From the NCBI RefSeq assembly GCF_017876115.1, contig NZ_JAGINO010000002.1:248001-312000 (forward strand): a DNA stretch of 64,000 bases, given 5' to 3'. The DNA comes from Azospirillum picis (GTDB lineage: Bacteria; Pseudomonadota; Alphaproteobacteria; Azospirillales; Azospirillaceae). The notes under the pieces were generated by a model. The model was not told the origin of the DNA and ran no database searches. It saw only the letters and a list, made by a program, of their open reading frames with translations. This document shows, piece by piece, positions 9,490 through 17,704 of this stretch; positions within the stretch are counted from its first letter, which is position 1, and the number at the start of each line of letters is the position of its first letter. Both the position numbers and the translations under genes were made by a program.

Positions 9490-9538
9490 TCCACGCCCTT
9501 CCTCCGCAACGCCGAAGAGGGGCGTGGACGGCATCTCA
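9490..9538. terminator. Hairpin between convergent fadL-like gene and epmA
   Basis: Nine-base arms TCCACGCCC (9490-9498) and GGGCGTGGA (9530-9538) enclose a 31-base loop, just after the porin stop and touching the epmA stop. There is no T-tract, so it may be a weak or factor-dependent bidirectional terminator. Confidence 0.4.
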
Positions 9539-10606
9539 GAAGCCCGCCACCGGTAGCCAGAGAACCTGGTCGATACTCTCGGCCCCGCTGCACAGCATGA
9601 CCAGCCGGTCGAACCCCATGGCGATGCCGCTGCTCTCCGCCATGCCGAACTCCAGTGCTGCGAGGAAATCCTCGTCGACGGGGAAACGCTCGCCGTAGAG
9701 CGTCTCCTTGAGGGCCATGTCGGCCTCGAAGCGGGCGCGCTGGACCGCTGCGTCGGTCAGCTCGCCGAAGGCGTTCGCAAGCTCCAGCCCGCAGGCGTAC
9801 AGCTCGAACCGCTCGGCCAGCCGCGGATCGTCGGGCTTCGGACGCGACAGGGCCGCCATGCACAGCGGATAGTCGGTCAGCACGCAGGGCACGCCGTTGC
9901 CAAGATGCGGCTCGATGCGGTCGAACATGATGCGGAAGACGATGTCTTCCCAGCGGTCGCCGTCATGCGGATGGATGCCGATGCGCGTGGCCGCCGCCGC
10001 CAGGAGGGCCGGATCAGGATCCGGGCTGCCGTCGTAGGTCGCCATCAGGTCGATGCCGGCATATTCGGCGAAGGCGTCCGGCACCGTCAGCACGCGCCAT
10101 TCCCGGAACGGGTCGCAGGTCATGCCGCGGAAGGAAAAGGCGCGCCGCCCGCCCGCCTCCGCTCCCGCGCGCAGCAGTTCCTGGCAGTCATCGACCAGCG
10201 CATGATAGCCCTCGCCCGCCCGGTACCACTCCAGCATGGAGAATTCCGGGGCATGCGTGCCCGACCGCTCGCCGTTACGGTAGACCTGCGCCAATTGCCA
10301 TGGCCGCGGCACGCCCGCGACCAGCAGCTTCTTCATGGCGAATTCGGGACTGGTGTGCAGATAGAGCGGCCGGCGATCGTCGGGATGGGCTCCGCGCAAC
10401 TCGGTCGCGAAGGCCTGAAGATGAGGCTCCATCCCCGGCGAGACCTGCAGGGCCGGGGTATTGACCTCGGTGAAGGCACGCTCCTGGAAGACCGCGCGCA
10501 CGGCGTTCAACACACGGCCACGGGCCGCCAGGAAGGGCCGGCGTGCGGCCAGGGACTCGGGGTGCCAGGGTGGCAGATCGGCCGGCGGGCAGAGGGTCGG
10601 CGGCAT
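9536..10606 (-). CDS. epmA: EF-P (R)-beta-lysine ligase EpmA (PoxA/GenX)
   Basis: This 356-residue class II lysyl-tRNA-synthetase-like catalytic domain lacks the anticodon-binding domain. It attaches lysine or beta-lysine to a conserved lysine of elongation factor P. Class II motifs are visible: motif 1 around FTEVNTPALQVSPGMEPHL, motif 2 in QVYRNGERSGTHAPEFSMLE, and motif 3 near the C terminus in ESSGIAMGFDRLVMLCSG. The ATG at 10606 is the first that gives a family-like N terminus (MPPTLCPPADLPPWHPESL). Its target gene efp is 1.1 kb away on the other strand, while EpmB is absent from the window. Confidence 0.94.
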   Translation of the reverse strand: MPPTLCPPADLPPWHPESLAARRPFLAARGRVLNAVRAVFQERAFTEVNTPALQVSPGMEPHLQAFATELRGAHPDDRRPLYLHTSPEFAMKKLLVAGVPRPWQLAQVYRNGERSGTHAPEFSMLEWYRAGEGYHALVDDCQELLRAGAEAGGRRAFSFRGMTCDPFREWRVLTVPDAFAEYAGIDLMATYDGSPDPDPALLAAAATRIGIHPHDGDRWEDIVFRIMFDRIEPHLGNGVPCVLTDYPLCMAALSRPKPDDPRLAERFELYACGLELANAFGELTDAAVQRARFEADMALKETLYGERFPVDEDFLAALEFGMAESSGIAMGFDRLVMLCSGAESIDQVLWLPVAGF

Positions 10607-10781
10607 GGATGCACTCGTTCGGATGGCAGGCGACGCTAACGGGCGCGCATCAGACCATCGGCGCACCGCTTTCACAAGACCCGTCCCCGAAGCGGACATC
10701 ATCCGCCCGCGCGAAAGACAGGCATTTGTCCGAAATTTATGGTCAAGGCAAGCCAACACGCGAACGGATGGAGAGCGCAGT

Positions 10782-11564
10782 ATGTCCCTTTTCCTCGGCA
10801 AGACCCTCACCAACTGGCTGAACGGCACCGCCCAGGGTGACCTGATGATCGGCAACCGCGGCTTCGACTACATGGGCGGCATGGAGGGGAACGATACGCT
10901 CATCGGCCTCGGCGGAGATGACGAGCTGCGGGGAAGCTGGGGCGACGACTGGCTCTTCGGCGGCCGCGGCAACGACATCATGGACGGCAGCGCCGGCAAC
11001 GACATCATGGTCGGCGGCAGCGGAAACGACATCTATTACTATGACCGTCCGCAGGACAGCATCATCGAGTTCCGCGGCGGCGGCATCGACGAAGTGAGGG
11101 CCTGGATCGACGCCACCCTGCCCGACAACGTGGAGAACCTGACGCTGCTGGAAAGCGTCGCCCGCGGCACCGGCAACGGCTTGGACAACGTCGTCACCGG
11201 CAACGATGCGGTGAACAGCCTGTCCGGGCTGGGTGGCGACGACCGGCTGTTCGGGCTGGGCGGCAACGACACGCTCGACGGCGGTTCGGGAAACGACTGG
11301 CTGGTCGGCGGAACGGGCAATGACCTGCTGATCGGCGGCACCGGCGGCGACCGGTTCGTCGCGACCGCCGGCGGCGGCGACGACACCATCAGGGACTTCC
11401 GGTTCAGCCAGGGCGACCGCATCGTCCTGTCCGGCGGGCTTGGCTACGGCGTGTCGTCGGATGCCGCGGGAAATGCCGTGATCGGTTTCGGCGACGGCGG
11501 CAGCATGACGCTGGAAGGCATCCATTCCAACCAAGTGCGGTCCAACTGGTTCATGACCGCCTGA
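10782..11564 (+). CDS. Small RTX (hemolysin-type calcium-binding repeat) protein
   Basis: This 260-residue protein has no N-terminal signal peptide. It carries two blocks of GGxGxDxLx nonapeptide repeats, at about residues 22-85 (GLGGDDELRGSWGDDWLFGG, NDIMDGSAGNDIMVGGSGND) and 143-190 (GLGGDDRLFGLGGNDTLDGG). Between them is a repeat-linking VENLTLL segment, and a C-terminal region (TIRDFRFSQGDRIVLSGG) is typical of type I secreted RTX proteins. Such repeats fold on calcium outside the cell. A GGAG lies 8 bases before the ATG. No type I secretion genes are nearby. It sits between epmA and efp, where alphaproteobacteria often carry epmB. Confidence 0.88.
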   Translation: MSLFLGKTLTNWLNGTAQGDLMIGNRGFDYMGGMEGNDTLIGLGGDDELRGSWGDDWLFGGRGNDIMDGSAGNDIMVGGSGNDIYYYDRPQDSIIEFRGGGIDEVRAWIDATLPDNVENLTLLESVARGTGNGLDNVVTGNDAVNSLSGLGGDDRLFGLGGNDTLDGGSGNDWLVGGTGNDLLIGGTGGDRFVATAGGGDDTIRDFRFSQGDRIVLSGGLGYGVSSDAAGNAVIGFGDGGSMTLEGIHSNQVRSNWFMTA

Positions 11565-11670
11565 ACGGAAGGCGCTGCTTTCGGATGCGATGAACGTTCC
11601 GCGCCGTTGCCACCGGGCGGTCAAGCTGATAGGGTCCGGCCGCCCGTATCTTGGAATTCACGAGTAAGCC

Positions 11671-12237
11671 ATGAAGGTCAATGCCAACACGATGCGCCCC
11701 GGCCATGTGCTGGAGCACAACGGTAAGCTCTGGGTCATCACCAAAACCGCCATCGTGCAGCCTGGCAAGGGCGGCGCCTTCATCCAGTTGGAAATGAAGG
11801 ACGTTCGCACCGGCAACAAGTCGACCGAGCGGTTCCGCACCCAGGAGACCGTTGAGCGCGCTCGCCTGGACGAGCATGAGATGACCTTCCTCTTCTCCGA
11901 AGGCGACAGCTTCACCTTCATGGACAAGGAAAGCTTCGAGCAGGTCGCCATCCCGCGCGACATCATCGGCGATCCGGCGGTCTTCCTGCAGGACGGCATG
12001 GAAGTCACCGTCCAGAGCCATGAGGGCAGCCCGCTGGGCGTCGAGATCCCGGGCAAGGTCACGCTGCAGATCGTCGAAGCCGACCCGGTGGTGAAGGGCC
12101 AGACGGCCTCTTCGTCCTACAAGCCGGCGAAGCTGGAGAACGGCGTGTCGATCCTGGTTCCGCCCCACATCGAGGCCGGCACCCGCGTCGTCGTCGATAC
12201 CGGCACCGGCGAGTATGTCGAGCGCGCCAAGGACTGA
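11671..12237 (+). CDS. efp: Translation elongation factor P
   Basis: This 188-residue three-domain EF-P binds between the P and E sites and rescues ribosomes stalled on polyproline. The tip loop reads VQPGKGGAF, so the modified lysine is Lys33, matching the EpmA gene nearby. The KOW-like N domain (MRPGHVLEHNGKLWVITK) and the two OB domains (PGKVTLQIVEADPVVKGQT) are intact. A clear intrinsic terminator follows at 12263. Several proteins in this window have proline runs (for example 13222-14082) and are plausible clients. Confidence 0.97.
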   Translation: MKVNANTMRPGHVLEHNGKLWVITKTAIVQPGKGGAFIQLEMKDVRTGNKSTERFRTQETVERARLDEHEMTFLFSEGDSFTFMDKESFEQVAIPRDIIGDPAVFLQDGMEVTVQSHEGSPLGVEIPGKVTLQIVEADPVVKGQTASSSYKPAKLENGVSILVPPHIEAGTRVVVDTGTGEYVERAKD

Positions 12238-12262
12238 GCCGCAGCACGGCACTTTCTGAAGC

Positions 12263-12304
12263 CACCGGCCTTCGCCACGCGCGGAGGCCGGTGTATTGTT
12301 TTTT
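12263..12304 (+). terminator. Rho-independent terminator after efp
   Basis: Arms CACCGGCC (12263-12270) and GGCCGGTG (12286-12293) are followed by a T-rich tract with TTTTTT at about 12299-12304, 25 bp after the efp stop. Confidence 0.75.
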
Positions 12305-12336
12305 GAGTTCCCGCACGAAACGGTACACCCACGCCC

Positions 12337-13134
12337 ATGGCCACCCGCTCCGCACTCATCAACGTCATGGTCCGCGCCGCCGAGAAGGCCGCCCGGGGTC
12401 TCGTCCGCGACTTCGGCGAGGTTGAACACCTCCAGGTCTCGCGCAAGGGCCCGGCGGATTTCGTGTCGGCCGCCGACCTGAAGGCCGAACGCACCCTGCG
12501 CGAGGAACTGCAGAAGGCCCGGCCCGAGTTCGGCTTCCTGATGGAGGAGAGCGGCGCGTCCAAGGGCAGCGACGCCGAGGCGCGCTGGATCGTCGATCCG
12601 CTCGACGGCACCACCAACTTCCTGCACGGCATTCCGCACTGGGCGATCTCCATCGCCGCGGAACGCGGCGGCGAGATCGTCGCCGGCGTGATCTACGAGC
12701 CGATCGGCGACCAGATGTTCTGGACGGAGAAGGGGGCCGGCGCCTTCGTCAACCACCAGCGCCTGCGCGTATCCGAACGTCGCCGCCTGGAAGACTCGGT
12801 GCTCGCCACCGGCATTCCGTTCAAGGGCCGCGGCGATCATGCCGGCTTCCTGAAGGAACAGGAAGCGGTGATGAAGGAGGTCGCCGGCATTCGCCGCTTC
12901 GGCGCCGCCTCGCTCGACCTCGCCTACACCGCTGCCGGGCGCTTCGATGCCTATTGGGAGCGCGGCTTGGCACCGTGGGACTGCGCTGCCGGCGTGCTGA
13001 TGGTGACCGAGGCGGGCGGGTTCGTCGGCGAAATCGACGGTGGCCGCAACCCGGTGTTCACCGGCTCCGTGCTGGCCGCCAACAGCCACCTCCAGGTTCC
13101 GGTCTCCCGCCTGCTGAAGGGGGCGAAGGGCTGA
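12337..13134 (+). CDS. suhB: Inositol monophosphatase family protein (SuhB-like)
   Basis: This 265-residue magnesium-dependent phosphatase has the complete family signature. The metal ligands lie in LMEESGAS and WIVDPLDGTTNFLHG (residues about 87-100), and the C-terminal signature is APWDCAAGVLMVTEAGG. SuhB proteins dephosphorylate myo-inositol 1-phosphate, and in some bacteria they bind RNA polymerase in rRNA antitermination; which applies here cannot be told. It follows efp beyond a terminator, an arrangement seen elsewhere in Rhodospirillales. Confidence 0.93.
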   Translation: MATRSALINVMVRAAEKAARGLVRDFGEVEHLQVSRKGPADFVSAADLKAERTLREELQKARPEFGFLMEESGASKGSDAEARWIVDPLDGTTNFLHGIPHWAISIAAERGGEIVAGVIYEPIGDQMFWTEKGAGAFVNHQRLRVSERRRLEDSVLATGIPFKGRGDHAGFLKEQEAVMKEVAGIRRFGAASLDLAYTAAGRFDAYWERGLAPWDCAAGVLMVTEAGGFVGEIDGGRNPVFTGSVLAANSHLQVPVSRLLKGAKG

Positions 13135-13221
13135 GGTCTCCCGCGCTTCCTGCGCGGGAACCTGCCTCTTAGCCGGTTGTGGCGGGAACGATCGATAGGG
13201 TATGGTTTGCAGGACAAAGGT

Positions 13222-14082
13222 TTGATTGGACGCAATGCCTTGGCCCGCAGGGGAAATGCCGACCGCAGCCGCCATGCCGGCGCCGTAGCCGCGCTTTGCG
13301 CGGGCTTGATGCTCTGCCCACCGGCCCAGGCCCTGGCGGCGTCGCCGCCCGGTGGCCCGACGCCATCCAAGGCCACTCCGGCCGCCCTATCGCTTGAGAA
13401 TGCGGTCCCGCTCTCCGTTCCGCCGCGCCCCAGCCTGCGGACCCCACCGCCGGTCAAGGCACCGCCGCGCCTCGTGCTGCCGCAACCGCTGGAAGCTCCG
13501 CCGTCGCCCGAACTGACGGAAGGTCCTGCAGAACCCGCACCGCGCAAGACGGCGCGGGGCGAACCCGCGAAGACGGCCCAGCCCCAGCCCCAGCCTCAGG
13601 CCCGGCAGCCTCAGACACAGGCGGTGCCGGATCCCGCACCGTCCCAGGATGCCGGCATCCCTGCCCTGCCCTCGGCTCCCACCGGAACGGCACCGCCCCC
13701 CCGAACCGACACGGCGGCGCTGCCACCCGCCCCGGAGGCGGCCCCGCCCGCGCTGCAACCGCCACCGTCGAGCGTGTTGAGCCTTGTCTTCCAAGGCGAC
13801 GCCACCGCCCTGCCCGATGCGGCGGACTCCACGATAGACCGCATCGTCGACCGCATGCGCGCCAGCGAGACGGCACGCCTGCAACTGCGCTCCTACGCCA
13901 GCGGCACCGCCGACACGGCGCGCGAGGCGCGGCAACGCTCCTTGTCCAGGGCCCTGGCCTTGCGGGAACGGCTCACGGCCTTCGGCATCCGCAGCGCACG
14001 CGTCGACGTGCGCGCCCTCGGGGTCGATGAGGACGCTGCCGGGCCGCCGGACCGCATCGATGCCGTCTTTCTGAACGAATAG
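13222..14082 (+). CDS. Proline-rich exported protein with C-terminal OmpA-like domain
   Basis: The product is about 286 residues. After a signal-like N terminus with basic residues and a hydrophobic core (AGAVAALCAGLMLCPPAQAL), a long low-complexity region rich in Pro and Gln covers roughly residues 45-180. The C terminus (about 185-286) looks OmpA-like: an initial LVFQGDATALPDAADSTIDR, then LQLRSYASGTADTAREARQR, and LALRERLTAFGIRSARVDVR with VFLNE. OmpA-like domains bind peptidoglycan. The frame is open from 13177. TTG at 13222 was preferred because AGGA lies 7 bases upstream; TTG at 13207 is an alternative. It begins a three-gene run with a channel protein and a second OmpA-like protein. 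Confidence 0.75.
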   Translation: MIGRNALARRGNADRSRHAGAVAALCAGLMLCPPAQALAASPPGGPTPSKATPAALSLENAVPLSVPPRPSLRTPPPVKAPPRLVLPQPLEAPPSPELTEGPAEPAPRKTARGEPAKTAQPQPQPQARQPQTQAVPDPAPSQDAGIPALPSAPTGTAPPPRTDTAALPPAPEAAPPALQPPPSSVLSLVFQGDATALPDAADSTIDRIVDRMRASETARLQLRSYASGTADTAREARQRSLSRALALRERLTAFGIRSARVDVRALGVDEDAAGPPDRIDAVFLNE

Positions 14083-14116
14083 CGCCCAATCGCGCGAAAG
14101 GCCGCACCGGACCACC

Positions 14117-15313
14117 ATGAGTGCCCACACCCCGATCGCAGGCCCGACCCGACCGCTGGAGGTTTCCGCCCCCATGACACGCCCCGAGCGGTTCCTGACC
14201 AGGATGATCCTGTTCCTTCTGGTGGTCGGCGCGGTGGCGGCCCTGCTGTTCCCGGCGCTCCGCGCCGCCTTCCTGAACAATGCGCCGCTGAACGGCGTCA
14301 TCCTGGCGACGCTGCTGGCCGGCATCGCCTTCATCTTCCGGCAGGTGCTGATCCTGCGGCCGGAGGTGGCGTGGCTTGAGCAATACCAGTCCGGCACGCT
14401 GCCGCTGCAGGAGCCGGTGCTGCTGGCGCCGATGGCCCGCATGCTCGGCGAGCGGCGCGGCCGGCTGACGCTATCCGCCCTGTCGATGCGCTCGCTGCTG
14501 GATGGCATCGCCTCGCGTCTGGACGAATCGCGGGAGCTTTCGCGATACCTGATCGGCCTGCTGATCTTCCTCGGCCTGCTCGGCACCTTCTGGGGCCTGC
14601 TGCACACCGTGCAATCGGTGAGCGGGGTGATCGGCAGCCTTTCGGTCCAGGGCGGCGACGTCGGCACGATGTTCTCCCGCCTGCAGCAGGGCCTGGAGGC
14701 GCCGCTGGCCGGCATGGGCACCGCCTTCTCCTCGTCGCTGTTCGGCCTCGCCGGCTCGCTGGTGCTGGGCTTCCTGGAACTGCAGGCGAGCCAGGCCCAC
14801 AACCGCTTCTTCCAGGATCTGGAGGACTGGCTGTCCAGCGCCACCCGGCTGTCGAGCGGTGCGGCCGGCGGCCTGGAGTCGGGTGACCACGCGGCGTCCG
14901 CCTATCTGACCGCCCTGCTGGAGCAGACCGCCGAGAACCTCGATTCGCTCCAACGGACGGTCGCGACGGCGGAAGAAGGACGGCGCGCCGCCAACGCCAA
15001 CCTGATGGCGCTGACCGAGCGGCTGTCGAGCCTGACCGACCACATGCGCGCCGAGCAGCAGCTCCTGCTTCGGCTGGGCGAGAACCAGCTCGAGGTCAGA
15101 GGATTGCTCGACCGGCTGGCGGAAGCGGCGACCGGCGGCTTCGACGACGCCTCGCGCCAGCACCTGCGCAACATGGACATCTATCTCGCCCGCATCGTCG
15201 AGGAATCCTCCAACGGCCGCGTCCAGGCGGTGCAGGAGATCCGCAGCGAGATCAAGCTGCTGGCCCGCACCATCGCGGCCCTGGCGGAAGAGGCCGACCA
15301 GCAGCCGCGCTGA
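14117..15313 (+). CDS. MotA/TolQ/ExbB-like proton channel protein
   Basis: This 398-residue inner-membrane protein has four predicted helices: about 27-50, 56-80, 141-165 and 198-228. The third contains GLLGTFWGLLHTVQSV and the fourth APLAGMGTAFSSSLFGLAGS, matching the conserved TolQ/ExbB/MotA channel helices. The last 150 residues are a cytoplasmic coiled coil (LLEQTAENLDSLQRTVATAE). The next gene, 30 bp downstream, encodes an OmpA/MotB-like partner, so together they probably form a stator-type complex using the proton gradient. No flagellar, Tol or TonB genes are nearby. The coupled process is unknown. Confidence 0.85.
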   Translation: MSAHTPIAGPTRPLEVSAPMTRPERFLTRMILFLLVVGAVAALLFPALRAAFLNNAPLNGVILATLLAGIAFIFRQVLILRPEVAWLEQYQSGTLPLQEPVLLAPMARMLGERRGRLTLSALSMRSLLDGIASRLDESRELSRYLIGLLIFLGLLGTFWGLLHTVQSVSGVIGSLSVQGGDVGTMFSRLQQGLEAPLAGMGTAFSSSLFGLAGSLVLGFLELQASQAHNRFFQDLEDWLSSATRLSSGAAGGLESGDHAASAYLTALLEQTAENLDSLQRTVATAEEGRRAANANLMALTERLSSLTDHMRAEQQLLLRLGENQLEVRGLLDRLAEAATGGFDDASRQHLRNMDIYLARIVEESSNGRVQAVQEIRSEIKLLARTIAALAEEADQQPR

Positions 15314-15343
15314 CGCGGCGCCGGTTACCCGAACGGAGACAGC

Positions 15344-16663
15344 ATGCCCAGCATCAGCCGCCGCAACGGGCACCGCGAAGCCAACGCCTGGCCCGGCTGG
15401 GTCGACGCCCTGTCGTCGCTGGTGATGGTCGTCATCTTCCTGCTGATGGTCTTCGTGGTGGCCCAGTTCTACCTCGCCACCACGCTCACCGGCCGCGACG
15501 AGCAGCTCACCGCGCTGAACCACAAGATCGCGGAGATGAACGACCTGCTGGCGATGGAGCGGGAGGCGAACGCCGACCTGCGGGTCAACATCACCCAACT
15601 GTCGACGGAGCTGCAGAGCTCGGTCGCCACGCGCGACGACATGACCCTGCAGCTCGGCCAGTTGCAGGAGGACCGCGACCGCACCACCCGCACGCTTGAG
15701 GAGCTTCAGCGCAACGTCCGCGTCGATCGCGAGAGCCTGGAGCTGAAGCTGAAGGAGATCCTCAGCCTCCAGGCCGACATCAAGGCGCTGCGCGAGGCCC
15801 GGCAGAAGCTGGAGGGCGAACTGGCCGCCGCCGTCGCCGCGACCAAGCTGACCGAGCAGCAGCGCCAAGCCCTGCTGTCGGAACTCGGCACCACGCGCGA
15901 CCGGGCCAAGGCCCTGGAGACGCAGCTCGCCGACGCCACCGACAAGACGGTGCTGGCGCAGAAGGAGATCGACCAGCGTGACATCCGCATCAAGGACCTG
16001 ATGGCGTCGCTGGGCGGCGAGCAGGCGGAAGGGGCAAAGAGCAAGCAGCAGGTCGAGCTGCTGAACCAGCAGCTCCTGGCCCTGCGCGAACAGCTCGCCC
16101 GCATCAGCGCCGCGTTGGACGTGTCGGAGAAGGCATCGGCGGACCAGAAGGTGCAGATCGCCGAGTTGGGCGCCCGGCTGAACCAGGCGCTGGCCGCCAA
16201 GGTGCAGGACCTTGCCCGCTACCGGTCGGAATTCTTCGGCCGGGTCCGTGAGGCGCTGGGCAGCCGCCCGGACGTGAGGATCGTCGGCGACCGCTTCGTC
16301 TTCCAGTCGGAGCTGCTGTTCCCCTCCGGCTCCGCCACGCTGGAGGAGGCCGGCAAGCAGCGCCTCGCCGACCTCGCCCGGACGCTGATCGAGATCGGCA
16401 AGGCGATCCCCTCCGACATCAACTGGGTGCTGCGGGTGGATGGCCACACCGACATCAAGCCGGTGCGCTTCCAGTTCTCCTCCAACTGGGAGCTGTCGTC
16501 GGCCCGCGCGATCTCGGTGGTGAAGTTCCTGATCGACCAGGGCATCCCGCCGGAACGGCTGGCCGCCGCCGCCTTCGGCGAGTTCCAGCCGCTCGATCCC
16601 GGCAGTTCGGACGAGGCGCTGGCGAGGAACCGCCGCATCGAGATCAAGTTGGACCAGCGCTGA
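15344..16663 (+). CDS. OmpA/MotB-family peptidoglycan-binding protein with long coiled coil
   Basis: This 439-residue protein has a short cytoplasmic tail and one membrane helix at about 21-45 (WVDALSSLVMVVIFLLMVFV). Asp21 sits at the start of the helix, where MotB, ExbD and TolR carry their proton-binding aspartate. A coiled coil of about 240 residues follows (about 50-290), much longer than the MotB linker. The C-terminal OmpA-like domain has GDRFVFQSELLFPSGSATL, VLRVDGHTDIKPV and a final NRRIEIKLDQR. The topology is that of a stator subunit anchored to the cell wall. It pairs with the channel protein at 14117. Confidence 0.87.
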   Translation: MPSISRRNGHREANAWPGWVDALSSLVMVVIFLLMVFVVAQFYLATTLTGRDEQLTALNHKIAEMNDLLAMEREANADLRVNITQLSTELQSSVATRDDMTLQLGQLQEDRDRTTRTLEELQRNVRVDRESLELKLKEILSLQADIKALREARQKLEGELAAAVAATKLTEQQRQALLSELGTTRDRAKALETQLADATDKTVLAQKEIDQRDIRIKDLMASLGGEQAEGAKSKQQVELLNQQLLALREQLARISAALDVSEKASADQKVQIAELGARLNQALAAKVQDLARYRSEFFGRVREALGSRPDVRIVGDRFVFQSELLFPSGSATLEEAGKQRLADLARTLIEIGKAIPSDINWVLRVDGHTDIKPVRFQFSSNWELSSARAISVVKFLIDQGIPPERLAAAAFGEFQPLDPGSSDEALARNRRIEIKLDQR

Positions 16664-16679
16664 GCGCAGGCCTCCGGCC

Positions 16680-16705
16680 GGAACCGGTGGCCGGGGGCAG
16701 GCGTT
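16680..16705 (+). promoter_or_regulatory. EcfG-type (general stress sigma) promoter candidate
   Basis: GGAAC at 16680-16684 (GGAACC with the next base) is followed after 17 bases by CGTT at 16702-16705. This matches the alphaproteobacterial EcfG consensus GGAAC-N16/17-CGTT. The ATG at 16749 lies 43 bases downstream. Confidence 0.6.
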
Positions 16706-16748
16706 TTCCCTTCGACGACACACCCGTCGGATCGAAGGAATGCCCATC

Positions 16749-17027
16749 ATGAAAACACTCTTTGCTGCCCTGGCGATCGTCCTGCTGGCAGGCGCGGCCA
16801 CCACCCTGCCCCAGCCGGCGGAGGCGAAGGGCTGCCTGAAGGGCGCCGCGGTCGGCGGCGTCGCCGGGCACATGGTCGGGTCGGGCCACGGGGTCGCCGG
16901 TGCGGCCGTCGGCTGCGCGGTCGGCCATCACGAGGCGAAGAAGGACGAGTCCAAGAAGCAGGACGAGGCGAGGAAGCAGGAGCAGCAGTCGACGGACAGC
17001 CACGGCAACAATCAGCCGTCGAAGTAG
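16749..17027 (+). CDS. Small exported glycine-zipper-like protein
   Basis: This 92-residue protein has a signal peptide (MKTLFAALAIVLLAGAATTL, cleavage near AEA-KG). A glycine-rich segment with regular spacing (GAAVGGVAGHMVGSGHGVAG) resembles glycine-zipper motifs of envelope proteins, and a highly charged Lys/Glu/Gln tail follows. It has two cysteines. ATGs occur at 16740 and 16749. The second was chosen because AAGGA at 16735-16739 is then 9 bases away. An EcfG-like promoter upstream suggests stress induction. No specific function is recognised. It is convergent with the GNAT gene, with 4 bp between them. Confidence 0.7.
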   Translation: MKTLFAALAIVLLAGAATTLPQPAEAKGCLKGAAVGGVAGHMVGSGHGVAGAAVGCAVGHHEAKKDESKKQDEARKQEQQSTDSHGNNQPSK

Positions 17028-17031
17028 CCGC

Positions 17032-17622
17032 TCAGCCCTTCCATTCCTCGCGCAGGATGGCGTAGAGGACGTGGTCGCGCCAGGCGCCGTCGATGCGCAG
17101 GTAGCCGCGCGCATAGCCCTCGTGGGTGAAGCCGACCTTTTCCAGCAGGCCGCGGCTGGGCAGGTTGGTCGGCAGGCAGGCGGCCTCGATGCGGTGCAGC
17201 CCGAGCTGGCCGAAGGCGAAGTCCAGGGCCAGCCGGGTTCCGCCGGAAACGTAGCCGCGGCGGGCGTGGGGCTGGCCGGCCCAGTAGCCGAGCGTGCCCA
17301 TCTGCGCCACGCCGCGGCGGATGTTGGTCAACCCCAGTCCGCCGACCAGGGACTCGGTGGCGCGGTCGAAGATCAGGAAGCTGTAGCCGAGGTCGTCCCG
17401 CCATTCCTGCGCCTGCCGCCGCAGCCGCCGGGCGAAGGCCGTCCGCGTCAGCGCGTCGGCCGGCCATGTCGGCTCCCACGGCGTCAGGAAGGAGCGCGAG
17501 GCGGCGCGGAGATCCGCCCATTCCCGCCAGTCGCGCGGCAGCGGCGGGCGGATGTAGCAGTGCGGCCCGTCGAACCGCATGGCGGGCGGGCTGATGAGCC
17601 CGCTGCCGAGAAGGCGGATCAT
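17032..17622 (-). CDS. GNAT family N-acetyltransferase (RimJ/RimL type)
   Basis: The product is about 196 residues and shows the RimJ/RimL pattern: HCYIRPPLPRDWREWADLRA at the N terminus, FLIFDRATESLVGGLGLTNI, the acetyl-CoA binding motif around QPHARRGYVSGG, and the C-terminal HRIEAACLPTNLPSRGLLEK followed by VGFTHEGYARGYLRIDGAW. These enzymes acetylate protein N termini or small amines; the substrate is unknown. The ATG at 17622 gives a normal N terminus, and 17580 is an alternative. The longer frame to 17712 runs over a palindromic repeat and into the M16 peptidase gene. Confidence 0.88.
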   Translation of the reverse strand: MIRLLGSGLISPPAMRFDGPHCYIRPPLPRDWREWADLRAASRSFLTPWEPTWPADALTRTAFARRLRRQAQEWRDDLGYSFLIFDRATESLVGGLGLTNIRRGVAQMGTLGYWAGQPHARRGYVSGGTRLALDFAFGQLGLHRIEAACLPTNLPSRGLLEKVGFTHEGYARGYLRIDGAWRDHVLYAILREEWKG

Positions 17623-17636
17623 GAGACGGCCGTATT

Positions 17637-17660
17637 CCCTCTCCCCCGTGGGGGAGAGGG
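17637..17660. repeat. Palindromic dispersed repeat, single copy
   Basis: An 11-base perfect inverted repeat (arms CCCTCTCCCCC and GGGGGAGAGGG with 2 bases between) lies between the GNAT and M16 genes. The CCCTCTCCC/GGGAGAGGG core recurs at 24020-24142 and 28346-28425. Confidence 0.7.
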
Positions 17661-17704
17661 GGAAAAGCCCGTGGACGGCAGGAGGGCGGCGAGCCTCGTC
17701 ATGG

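Noticed and set aside
13185..13207. Possible EcfG promoter (GGAAC ... GGTT) before the proline-rich OmpA-like gene
   Set aside because: The spacer is 14 bases to GGTT, outside the 16-17 expected, and it may lie in coding sequence depending on the start.
14117..16663. Zorya defence system
   Set aside because: ZorA/ZorB-like topology is present, but no ZorC/ZorD/ZorE-type helicase or nuclease follows, and the flanks are housekeeping genes.
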